A stretch of 5,901 nucleotides of DNA from Flavobacterium psychrophilum (GTDB lineage Bacteria; Bacteroidota; Bacteroidia; Flavobacteriales; Flavobacteriaceae): positions 1-5,901 of the forward strand of contig CAMCBB010000100.1 in the NCBI GenBank assembly GCA_945872875.1, read 5' to 3'. Below are positions 1-5,901 of this stretch, piece by piece. Each line of letters starts with the position of its first letter. The stretch's first letter is position 1. Both the position numbers and the translations under genes were made by a program. The notes under the pieces were generated by a model, which did no database searches, was not told where the DNA came from, and worked only from the letters and a program-made list of their open reading frames with translations.

Positions 1-858
1 ATACTTCTTTGTATCTTATATTTAATTAGTTTTTGGCCTCCTTCGGATGAAGAACTTTTAGCTATGACAGGTGGCGGAGGTGGTGGCGGAGTTACTGTTA
101 ATTTTGGTGACACTGATTTCGGTTCGGGAGCTAATTTTGACAGCAAAGAGCTCGATGTGAAAACCAACACCAAATTGGTAGTTGTTGAAGAAACACCTCA
201 AGAAGATATTATTTCTCAGGATGCTGAAGTAGATAAAATGGATGTGGTTATCCCTAAAAACGAACCTGTAAAAAATCCTAAAGTAATTACCAAACCAGAG
301 GTTGTGAAACCGGTTGAAGTAAAAAAACCGGTGGAACGAAAAGTGGATGATGCGGTGGCTAATCTTTTAAAAGGAAACAAAAAAGGGGGCGATGGAAATT
401 CTAAAACTGCAGGAAATCAAGGGCGTGAAAACGGCGACATTAATTCAAAAGGATATACCGGAAATGGTGGTTCAGGAGGTGGTTCTGGCGGAGGAAACGG
501 AAGCGGAAAAGGCACAGGTACTGGAGCTGGAACCGGATCTGGAAGTGGCGGCGGAAACGGAAGTGGTAATGGAAAAGGAAATGGATCAGGGTATGATTTA
601 AATGGAAGAATGGCTATAAGCAAGCCTCAACCTATTTACAATTGCAATGAAGAAGGTACGGTAGTAGTGCAAATTACTGTAAACAAAGATGGAAAAGTGA
701 TAGAAGCAAAACCAGGCGCAAGAGGAACTACTAATACTGCAGCTTGTTTAGCATCACAAGCAAAAATTGCTGCTTTAAATACAAAATGGAGTCCAAGTCC
801 AGATGGAACTGAAAAACAAGTTGGTACAATTAAATATAATTTTAGTTTAAGGAATTAA
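1..858 (+). CDS. TonB-family energy transducer, C-terminal part (5' end outside window)
   Basis: The frame is open from base 1 to a TAA at 856-858 (285 codons), so the gene is cut by the left edge. The ATG at 64 is internal: in-frame codons before it encode a hydrophobic stretch (ILLCILYLISFW, codons 1-12) that fits the end of the single N-terminal membrane anchor of TonB. Then come a run of seven glycines (codons 24-30), a VNFGDTDFGSG segment typical of flavobacterial TonB-like proteins, an acidic region, a Pro/Lys/Val-rich periplasmic spanner (about codons 84-114), a Gly/Ser/Asn-rich linker (about codons 151-197) and a C-terminal domain (about codons 201-285) with GTVVVQITVNKDGKV and KWSP motifs. 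TonB carries energy from ExbB/ExbD in the inner membrane to TonB-dependent outer-membrane receptors. In related genomes exbB/exbD often lie just upstream, which cannot be seen here. The protein has two cysteines in the C-terminal domain (codons 215 and 249). The family call is firm; which receptors it serves is unknown, so no symbol is given. Confidence 0.85.
   Translation: MLLCILYLISFWPPSDEELLAMTGGGGGGGVTVNFGDTDFGSGANFDSKELDVKTNTKLVVVEETPQEDIISQDAEVDKMDVVIPKNEPVKNPKVITKPEVVKPVEVKKPVERKVDDAVANLLKGNKKGGDGNSKTAGNQGRENGDINSKGYTGNGGSGGGSGGGNGSGKGTGTGAGTGSGSGGGNGSGNGKGNGSGYDLNGRMAISKPQPIYNCNEEGTVVVQITVNKDGKVIEAKPGARGTTNTAACLASQAKIAALNTKWSPSPDGTEKQVGTIKYNFSLRN
487..566 (+). repeat. Gly-rich linker with a 20-bp imperfect direct repeat
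   Basis: Bases 487-506 and 547-566 are the same 20-bp unit with two mismatches (492/552 and 504/564), exactly 60 bp apart. With the preceding Ser codon (TCT in one copy, AGT in the other) they encode two copies of SGGGNGSG inside the TonB-family linker. The surrounding stretch (about 450-595) is purine-rich on the plus strand and richer in G than the rest of the window because of glycine codons. It is probably low-complexity coding sequence that changes length by slippage or unequal recombination; no independent element is implied. Confidence 0.7.
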
Positions 859-876
859 GTTGTAAACTAAAGAAAT

Positions 877-905
877 AAAAAAGCTCCACTTTGTGGAGCT
901 TTTTT
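877..905. terminator. Bidirectional intrinsic terminator between the TonB gene and murF
   Basis: A perfect hairpin lies 18 bp after the TonB-family stop codon and 3 bp past the murF stop. Arm AAGCTCCAC (881-889), loop TTT (890-892) and arm GTGGAGCTT (893-901) are flanked by an A run on the left (877-880) and a T run on the right (to 905). The A and T runs extend the pairing, and each gives a U tract after the stem on one strand. The placement between two converging genes fits termination of both transcripts. Confidence 0.88.
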
Positions 906-908
906 ATT

Positions 909-2192
909 TTAAATATATTCAAGAACCCTTTCTAAAGCCATTCCTCGAGAACCTTTAATTAATATAGCGTTGTTTTTAAACTTGATTGTTTGCAGGAATG
1001 CTGCAAATGAATCAAAATCCTTATAAAAACTGAAATTGGTTTGCTCTACTTTATTTGAATAAAAATCGTTTCCAATAAAATAACAGGCAACCGATTCATT
1101 CATTTTTAAAAAGTTAACTATCGATTGATGTTCTGCAAGACTTTCTTCGCCCAATTCAAACATGTCACCAATAATAATTACCTTATCTTTTTTATCCAAT
1201 TGCAAGAAATTTTGCAAAGCAACAAGCATACTACTCGGATTTGCATTATATGCATCTAAGATTATCTCATTAGAATTTTTATTTAGCAATTGAGATCGAT
1301 TATTCTCTGGAATATAACTTTCAATGGCATCCTTAATATCTTTATCTGTAACCTCAAAATAAACTCCAATGGTAATTGCTGCACTAATATTATTTGCATT
1401 ATACAATCCAATTAAATTGGACTTAACTGTAAGTCCATGAAATTGCAATTCAACTAATGGATTTGCAATAACATTAGTTATAGCTGTTGAAGCATCAGTG
1501 AAATTTTGACCAAAAGTAATTCGATCCATAACACTAGTTTTTTCACTTTGAATTGCATCATCTAAATTAACAAACACTTTTTTGTTATTTGATTTCAGAT
1601 AGGTATACATTTCGCTTTTGCCTTTTATCACCCCTTCTACTCCGCCAAAACCTTCTAAATGGGCTTTACCAAAATTGGTAATATAACCATAATCAGGCAA
1701 CGCGATTGCACATAAAAATTCTATTTCTTTTTGGTGGTTAGCACCCATTTCAACGATTCCAATTTCGGTTTCAGAAGTAAATGAAAGCAGCGTTAAAGGA
1801 ACACCAATATGATTATTTAAATTACCAATTGTGGCTTTGGTATTGTACTTTTTAGACAGGACTACATTTATCAACTCCTTAGTTGTGGTTTTCCCATTAC
1901 TTCCGGTTAAAGCTATAATTGGAATCTTTAAATATTCGCGATGGTATTTAGCCAATTGCTGCAGTGCAGTTAAACCATCTTCTACAAGTATAGTTCTTTC
2001 ATCAATAAAATAATCCTTATTATCAATAAGCACATAAGAAGCTCCATTAGCTAATGCTTCCTTTGTAAAAGTATTGGCATCAAATCGTTCTCCCTTTAAG
2101 GCCACGAAAAAGGATTTTGGAGTGATTTTTCGCGTATCAATAACTACTGAAGAACAGCTGAGAAATAATTTATGAATTTCGCTAATTGTCAT
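909..2192 (-). CDS. murF: UDP-N-acetylmuramoyl-tripeptide--D-alanyl-D-alanine ligase
   Basis: Complete 427-residue Mur ligase that adds D-Ala-D-Ala to UDP-MurNAc-tripeptide using ATP, the last cytoplasmic step in making the peptidoglycan pentapeptide precursor. The N-terminal substrate-binding domain (about 1-90) has DTR at 19-21 and GERFDAN at 34-40. The central ATPase domain carries the P-loop TGSNGKTTTKE (96-106), GNLNNHIGVP (123-132), EMGANH (148-153), NFGKAHLEGFG (173-183), and K192 in GKSE, which fits the usual carbamylated lysine position. The C-terminal domain (about 300-427) has the MurF-typical DAYNANPSSM (313-322), GDMFELGEE (342-350) and KGSRGMALE (413-421). The length is slightly below the E. 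coli enzyme (452) with no key motif missing. The ATG at 2192 is chosen because it gives a normal N-terminus; no clear ribosome binding site is seen, as is common in this phylum. It follows gldJ on the same strand with a 66-bp gap containing a hairpin, so it may be read partly through from gldJ or from its own weak promoter. Confidence 0.96.
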   Translation of the reverse strand: MTISEIHKLFLSCSSVVIDTRKITPKSFFVALKGERFDANTFTKEALANGASYVLIDNKDYFIDERTILVEDGLTALQQLAKYHREYLKIPIIALTGSNGKTTTKELINVVLSKKYNTKATIGNLNNHIGVPLTLLSFTSETEIGIVEMGANHQKEIEFLCAIALPDYGYITNFGKAHLEGFGGVEGVIKGKSEMYTYLKSNNKKVFVNLDDAIQSEKTSVMDRITFGQNFTDASTAITNVIANPLVELQFHGLTVKSNLIGLYNANNISAAITIGVYFEVTDKDIKDAIESYIPENNRSQLLNKNSNEIILDAYNANPSSMLVALQNFLQLDKKDKVIIIGDMFELGEESLAEHQSIVNFLKMNESVACYFIGNDFYSNKVEQTNFSFYKDFDSFAAFLQTIKFKNNAILIKGSRGMALERVLEYI

Positions 2193-2204
2193 TACAAATC
2201 TATT

Positions 2205-2238
2205 TTAAAAAACAAAAAGCCCTAATAAAAGGGCTTTT
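2205..2238 (-). terminator. Intrinsic terminator after gldJ, ahead of murF
   Basis: Read on the minus strand, AAAAGCCCT (2238-2230), loop TTTATT (2229-2224) and AGGGCTTTT (2223-2215) form a 9-bp stem followed by a T-rich tract (T, G, then six T, down to about 2207). The T tract is on the minus-strand side only, so it points to termination of gldJ transcripts 21 bp past the gldJ stop. It lies entirely within the gldJ-murF gap and may attenuate rather than abolish readthrough into murF. Confidence 0.75.
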
Positions 2239-2258
2239 GCTATATTTAATTATAAATA

Positions 2259-3977
2259 TTATCTTTTTTTGTTTCTTGCAGATTTTTTGAAATCTGATTT
2301 TGGACCAACTCTAGACATTGCACATCTAAATCCGATATAATCAGTTGCCATATCTTGTGGAAAATATCTTCTTTGTGCAGGATCTAACCAATATGCTCTG
2401 TCTCTCCAAGATCCTCCTTTATAAACTCTAACATCGTCGTTTATCAGAGTAGTTCTTTTATTAGAATTATCATATTTGCGAATAATATTACCAATACTAT
2501 CTGCTTTTATAGTGTGTTCTGGAGAATCATACATTCTTTGCTCAGCTTTTAACTTTCCTTCACCTTCTTCAGAAGCACCAAAATCAAAATATCTTGATGA
2601 TTGTTTATCACCATCTCTATAATTTTTCTCATTACTCTTATCGAAGTTTTGTCTTAAATAAGTTTCTTTTTCATCAACAGGAACTTGAGCAATTTGACCA
2701 ATAAAGTTTCTTGACATAAGTCTTCCATTTGATAAAGTATCAAATTTTTGAGTTTCTGAAGTAACTAACTCAACTTTACCGTCAGTACCAATTTTATTTT
2801 TGGTAAATTCATTACCTCTATAGTAGTTAAAATCACTTACTTCGTCATCAACGATTGGACGGTAAACATCAGCTACCCATTCGGCAACGTTACCTGCCAT
2901 ATCATATAATCCAAAGTCATTTGGTGGATATGATTTTACTTTGTTAGTAATATCTGCATTATCATCAGACCAACCAGCGATTCCGCCGTAATCTCCTTTT
3001 CCTTGTTTAAAGTTAGCCAATTGGTCTCCTTTAATTTGTCTTTTACTTGTTCGTGTATAACTTCCAGACCAAGGATATTTCTTTTGACCCTTGTAAGTAT
3101 TGTACTCTCTTTGTCCTATATCAGATGCGGAAGCATATTCCCACTCAGCCTCTGTTGGTAAACGATATTCTGGCAAAATAATACCCGATGTTCTTTGAGC
3201 ATAAACGTTAGTTGCTGGCTTAGTTGTTCCACCAGGTCCTTTAGTTCCACCTTTACCAGCAGCTTTAGAGTTTTTTCTACCTTTTAATACAATTTTATCA
3301 TCACCTCCAAAAGTTTTTGAAGGAGCAGCTAAATAAGTATCTGTATTAAAAATTGCATCTGCTTTAACATCAAGAACTTTTGCATCTTTTTTCAAGTACC
3401 CTTCTCTCTCTAATACCGATTCGTTTACACGATCTGTTCTCCATTTACTAAATTCAGTTGCCTGAATCCAATTCACACCAACTACAGGATATTCTGCATA
3501 AGCAGGATGTCTTAAATAGTTATTTGTCATCGTTTCATTATAACCTAAACGATCTCTCCAAACTAATGTATCTGGCAAAGCGCCTTCGTAGATATTTTTA
3601 TAATTATCTTGCTCTGGAGGGAATACTCTCTTAGTCCAGTCAATATATTCCATGTACATCAAGTTAGTAACTTCTGTTTCATCCATATAAAAGGACATAA
3701 CATGTTGTTGATTTGGTGTATTATTCCAATCGTGCATAGGATCATCTTGAACTTTACCCATAGTAAAGGTTCCACCCTCAACAAATACCAAACCAGGCCC
3801 AGTTTCTTGTTTTTTAAACTTAGAAGCATACTGGAATCCCCCTTTTTTGTCATTAATTTTCCATCCAGTTCCTTTTGAACCCGAATTAGAACTTGATTTT
3901 TTGCTACAACTTGTAATACTAACCGAGATTACTAATACAAATAATAGTCTCATTGCCATAAATTTGTTTACTTTCAT
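2259..3977 (-). CDS. gldJ: Gliding motility / T9SS-associated lipoprotein GldJ
   Basis: Complete 572-residue protein. A basic N-terminus and hydrophobic stretch end in the lipobox ITSC, placing the lipidated cysteine at C24, followed by a Ser/Lys/Gly-rich tether (25-60). Residues about 62-557 form an FGE-sulfatase (SUMF1-like) fold: GLVFVEGGTFTMG (62-74), MDETEVTN (98-105), PVVGVNW (164-170), YRLPTEAEWEYA (271-282), GLYDMAGNVAEWVADVY (356-372), VYKGGSWRDR (518-527) and IGFRCAMSRVG (548-558). The tail is basic (KKSARNKKR). In Flavobacterium johnsoniae GldJ is an outer-membrane lipoprotein needed for gliding, and its loss lowers GldK and impairs type IX secretion. Length and motif order match GldJ better than its paralogue GldK. 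Two long inserts (about 195-262 and 373-517) break the FGE core. The only cysteines are C24 and C552, so the FGE catalytic pair is absent. The start at 3977 is preferred, but M7 (3959) and M9 (3953) would also leave a workable signal peptide. It is divergent from porU and upstream of murF. Confidence 0.94.
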   Translation of the reverse strand: MKVNKFMAMRLLFVLVISVSITSCSKKSSSNSGSKGTGWKINDKKGGFQYASKFKKQETGPGLVFVEGGTFTMGKVQDDPMHDWNNTPNQQHVMSFYMDETEVTNLMYMEYIDWTKRVFPPEQDNYKNIYEGALPDTLVWRDRLGYNETMTNNYLRHPAYAEYPVVGVNWIQATEFSKWRTDRVNESVLEREGYLKKDAKVLDVKADAIFNTDTYLAAPSKTFGGDDKIVLKGRKNSKAAGKGGTKGPGGTTKPATNVYAQRTSGIILPEYRLPTEAEWEYASASDIGQREYNTYKGQKKYPWSGSYTRTSKRQIKGDQLANFKQGKGDYGGIAGWSDDNADITNKVKSYPPNDFGLYDMAGNVAEWVADVYRPIVDDEVSDFNYYRGNEFTKNKIGTDGKVELVTSETQKFDTLSNGRLMSRNFIGQIAQVPVDEKETYLRQNFDKSNEKNYRDGDKQSSRYFDFGASEEGEGKLKAEQRMYDSPEHTIKADSIGNIIRKYDNSNKRTTLINDDVRVYKGGSWRDRAYWLDPAQRRYFPQDMATDYIGFRCAMSRVGPKSDFKKSARNKKR

Positions 3978-4004
3978 ACTTAAGTAGATAATAAATTTCG
4001 AGTC

Positions 4005-4034
4005 GCAATATAAGAATTAACCTTGAAATTGCAA
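4005..4034 (-). promoter_or_regulatory. Candidate gldJ promoter
   Basis: On the minus strand a TTG (4034-4032) is followed after 19 bp by TATATTGC (4012-4005), a degenerate version of the Bacteroidota -7 element TAnnTTTG at an allowed spacing from the -33 TTG. A start near 3998-4000 would give a leader of roughly 20 bases before the gldJ ATG at 3977. The region is AT-rich, so chance matches are likely and this is tentative. Confidence 0.35.
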
Positions 4035-4052
4035 CAACTTTTTTAAAAATTA

Positions 4053-4067
4053 GAAAAAATATTTTTC
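4053..4067. repeat. Small inverted repeat in the gldJ-porU intergenic region
   Basis: GAAAAA (4053-4058) and TTTTTC (4062-4067) are perfect 6-base inverted arms around ATA, lying between the two candidate divergent promoters. The 11-mer TGAAAAATATT read on the minus strand over 4068-4058 recurs on the plus strand at 4176-4186, across the porU start. It could be a regulator site or simply AT-rich chance; no known operator is recognised. The rest of the 197-bp intergenic region (3978-4174) shows no other gene or RNA. Confidence 0.3.
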
Positions 4068-4101
4068 AACATATTTTAATAACGCAGCCACTTATTTATT
4101 A

Positions 4102-4132
4102 TTGCATAAACTAATTATTAATTTTAATTTTA
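4102..4132 (+). promoter_or_regulatory. Candidate porU promoter
   Basis: TTG at 4102-4104 is followed after 20 bp by TAATTTTA (4125-4132), which matches the Bacteroidota TAnnTTTG -7 element at all fixed positions except the last. A transcript starting near 4138 would have a leader of about 37 bases before the ATG at 4175. A second weaker match, TATTTTCG at 4155-4162, lacks a suitably spaced TTG. Support is by pattern only, in AT-rich DNA. Confidence 0.35.
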
Positions 4133-4174
4133 CCCAATAGTAATATTTACAACATATTTTCGTTTTCATATTCA

Positions 4175-5901
4175 ATGAAAAATATTCTTGCTTTTATTTT
4201 TATTATTACAAGTTGCTTTGCAAATGCACAACAAAGCGGTACAATCTTAATTGATTGGATCGCTAAAACAGAATATGCAATTGAAGAAACCAAGATACAA
4301 ATCCCTCAGTTTTTATCAGATAGCTATAATTTTAACTTTCATAATAGATCGCTTCTTTATATAAAGAAAATTCCAGTAGATTATATTATTGACGAAAATT
4401 CACTTCAAGTTACCAATATTGTTTACGAATCCATTTCTGAATCAAAAATTGGAGATTTATCAAAATCGGAAATAAATAACACAATAAAAGCTTCTGTAAA
4501 AGCTATAAACTCGAGAGATCAAAATTATTGCTACCTTTCGTTTTCGCCAATAATTAAAGACGAATCTGGATATAAAAAAGTGCTGTCTTTAAATTATTAT
4601 TTTAATAAAACTTCGTTTGGAAACAAACTAGTTTCAACTAATTCAACTTCTGCAATAGCTAATTCGGTTTTATCAACTGGAACCTGGAAACGATTTTATG
4701 TTGAAAAATCTGGTGTTTATAAAATCACTAAAAGTTTTTTATTTGATTTAGGTTTTAATCCAAACTCTATAGATCCACAAAAAATCCAAATATATGGTCT
4801 TGGCGGGAAAATGGCTCCATTATCAAATAATGCCCCGTATCCAAACGACCTAATTGAAAACGCCATTCAAGTTGCAGGAGAATCTGACGGCGCTTTTAAT
4901 GACGACGACTACATACTATTTTATGGAGAAGGAATGGATAATTGGAGTGCCGAAAACAATACTAATTTAAATTTATATGCCGACAAATCTTATTATTACA
5001 TAACCGTTGGAGCTACAAATGGCAAAAGAATAAATGCAATTTCTGAACCTACAGGAACACCAACAACTACCATAACATCATTTGATCATTATCAATTTCA
5101 CGAAGTTGATTTAATTAACATTGGTCGACTAGGAAGAACTTGGTTTGGAGAAGATTTTAGCACAAAAAACGAACAAACTTTCGATTTCTCATTTCCAAAC
5201 ATTGACACAAATACACCAGCTAGCATAGCAATTCATACCGGAGCTAATTCGGTTGTTACTACTTCTTTTGTTGCAACTGCAAATGGAGCAAATCTAGGAA
5301 CACTTAACATGGTAGATGTAACATTGAATTCTGGAAAAGCAGCGGCTGAAGGAAATTTACCCTCAAATACTACATTTCCTGCAACTACAAATATTAGTAT
5401 TAAACTAAATTACAACAACAATGGAGTTCCAACTTCCAAAGGGTATTTAGATTACATCTGTATAAAAGCAAAAAGTAATTTGGTTGGCTACGGAAAACAA
5501 TTTCGATTTTCTTATAATGCAGCTAGTACTTTAACGGGAATTGGGCAATATCAATTCTCTAATACAACTGGAATTTCTCAAGTTTGGGATATTACTGATA
5601 TTTACAACATAGGTTCTTATGCTAATAACGGACAAAGTAATTTTTCGTTTAAAACAATCTTAGGCCAAGCAAAAAATTATATTGCCCTTGATTTATCGGA
5701 CACATATTCTCCCTCTAAAGATTCGAATCCATCTGTTGCTAATCAAAATTTAAAAGGAACCATTTTTAATAACAATCAAGGCGTTTTTCAAGATATAGAT
5801 TATTTAATCATTACCCCTCGTTCATTAAATCCCCAAGCAGAAAAATTGGCGAATTTTCACAGAAATTATTCTGGTATAAATGTTAAAGTGGTCAATTTAG
5901 A
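4175..5901 (+). CDS. porU: Type IX secretion system sortase PorU, N-terminal part (3' end outside window)
   Basis: The frame from the ATG at 4175 is open to the right edge (575 codons plus two bases) with no stop, so the gene is cut. The N-terminus is a secretion signal, with a hydrophobic core and a likely signal peptidase I site after ANA (18/19). PorU-typical features follow: TGTWKRFYVEKSGVYKI (168-184), the IYGLGGKM strand (208-215), FNDDDYILFYGEG (241-253), and GRLGRTWFGEDF (317-328), which resembles the conserved GRxWxGE segment of PorU. At about 540 the gingipain-like C25 peptidase domain opens with DYLIITPRSLNPQAEKLANF (542-561), then HRNYSG. PorU is the cell-surface sortase that removes the C-terminal signal of T9SS cargo and links cargo to surface lipid; it works with PorV, whose gene often follows it. 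The catalytic His and Cys lie beyond the window, so activity cannot be judged. It is divergent from gldJ, an arrangement I recall from Flavobacterium. Confidence comes from the combined motifs and the gldJ neighbour. Confidence 0.9.
   Translation, partial: MKNILAFIFIITSCFANAQQSGTILIDWIAKTEYAIEETKIQIPQFLSDSYNFNFHNRSLLYIKKIPVDYIIDENSLQVTNIVYESISESKIGDLSKSEINNTIKASVKAINSRDQNYCYLSFSPIIKDESGYKKVLSLNYYFNKTSFGNKLVSTNSTSAIANSVLSTGTWKRFYVEKSGVYKITKSFLFDLGFNPNSIDPQKIQIYGLGGKMAPLSNNAPYPNDLIENAIQVAGESDGAFNDDDYILFYGEGMDNWSAENNTNLNLYADKSYYYITVGATNGKRINAISEPTGTPTTTITSFDHYQFHEVDLINIGRLGRTWFGEDFSTKNEQTFDFSFPNIDTNTPASIAIHTGANSVVTTSFVATANGANLGTLNMVDVTLNSGKAAAEGNLPSNTTFPATTNISIKLNYNNNGVPTSKGYLDYICIKAKSNLVGYGKQFRFSYNAASTLTGIGQYQFSNTTGISQVWDITDIYNIGSYANNGQSNFSFKTILGQAKNYIALDLSDTYSPSKDSNPSVANQNLKGTIFNNNQGVFQDIDYLIITPRSLNPQAEKLANFHRNYSGINVKVVNL

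Noticed and set aside
64..66. ATG at 64 as the true start of the TonB-family gene
   Set aside because: The frame is open back to base 1, and the codons before it encode a hydrophobic membrane-anchor end followed by a PPSDEE segment, as expected for the family. Starting at 64 would remove the anchor.
392..623. Overlapping open frames on both strands in the glycine-rich stretch, including a minus-strand proline-rich frame
   Set aside because: They are produced by reading purine-rich glycine codons in other frames. The main frame continues into a recognisable TonB C-terminal domain, and the shadow frames show only low-complexity Glu/Val or Pro/Phe runs.
1831..2013. Plus-strand open frame opposite murF
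   Set aside because: It lies wholly inside murF, opposite the P-loop region, and has no recognisable domain or promoter.
2195..2202. Exact TAnnTTTG match (TAGATTTG, minus strand) as the murF promoter
   Set aside because: It ends two bases before the murF ATG, so transcription would begin inside the coding region, and the nearest upstream TTG is only about 10 bp away rather than the usual spacing.
3609..3878. Plus-strand and second minus-strand open frames within gldJ
   Set aside because: Both fall within the conserved N-terminal part of the gldJ coding frame and show no family features of their own.
1..5901. Mobile elements, CRISPR arrays, tRNA or rRNA genes, defence or toxin-antitoxin genes
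   Set aside because: No transposase, integrase, regularly spaced repeats, RNA-gene signatures or small paired open frames were seen. The window is filled by four conserved envelope genes with short gaps.

Overview
The window looks like ordinary chromosome from a gliding or T9SS-bearing member of the Bacteroidota, most likely the Flavobacteriaceae. The reasons are the gene content (GldJ, PorU, a flavobacterial type of TonB with a glycine-rich linker), the AT-rich composition with Lys/Asn/Ile-rich proteins, the lack of clear Shine-Dalgarno sequences, and promoter-like sequences resembling the Bacteroidota TTG / TAnnTTTG pattern. The species cannot be named from this.

Layout from left to right. 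Positions 1-858 (+) hold the 3' part of a TonB-family energy transducer; its start lies upstream of the window. It ends just before a symmetrical hairpin at about 877-905 that can serve as a terminator in both directions. Converging on that hairpin is a complete murF (909-2192, minus), which makes the UDP-MurNAc-pentapeptide precursor of peptidoglycan. Upstream of murF on the same strand, separated by 66 bp that carry a terminator-like hairpin, is a complete gldJ (2259-3977, minus), the gliding-motility lipoprotein with a formylglycine-generating-enzyme (FGE-sulfatase) fold. A 197-bp intergenic region (3978-4174) separates gldJ from a divergent gene at 4175 (+). That gene runs off the right edge with no stop and is recognisable as porU, the type IX secretion system sortase. 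The window stops just as its C25 peptidase domain begins.

How the genes fit together: GldJ is a periplasmic-side outer-membrane lipoprotein needed for gliding and for stability of the GldK/GldN secretion machinery. PorU cleaves and attaches T9SS cargo at the cell surface. So the gldJ/porU pair is a T9SS and gliding locus read outwards from a shared control region. MurF and the TonB protein are envelope housekeeping functions (wall precursor synthesis and energised outer-membrane import). I see no mobile element, CRISPR array, tRNA, rRNA or phage gene. I did not find a new system. The points worth a second look are the FGE-like fold of GldJ without the catalytic cysteines, its large insertions, the cysteine pair and Gly-rich linker in the TonB protein, the hairpin between gldJ and murF, and the ambiguous signal peptide of PorU.
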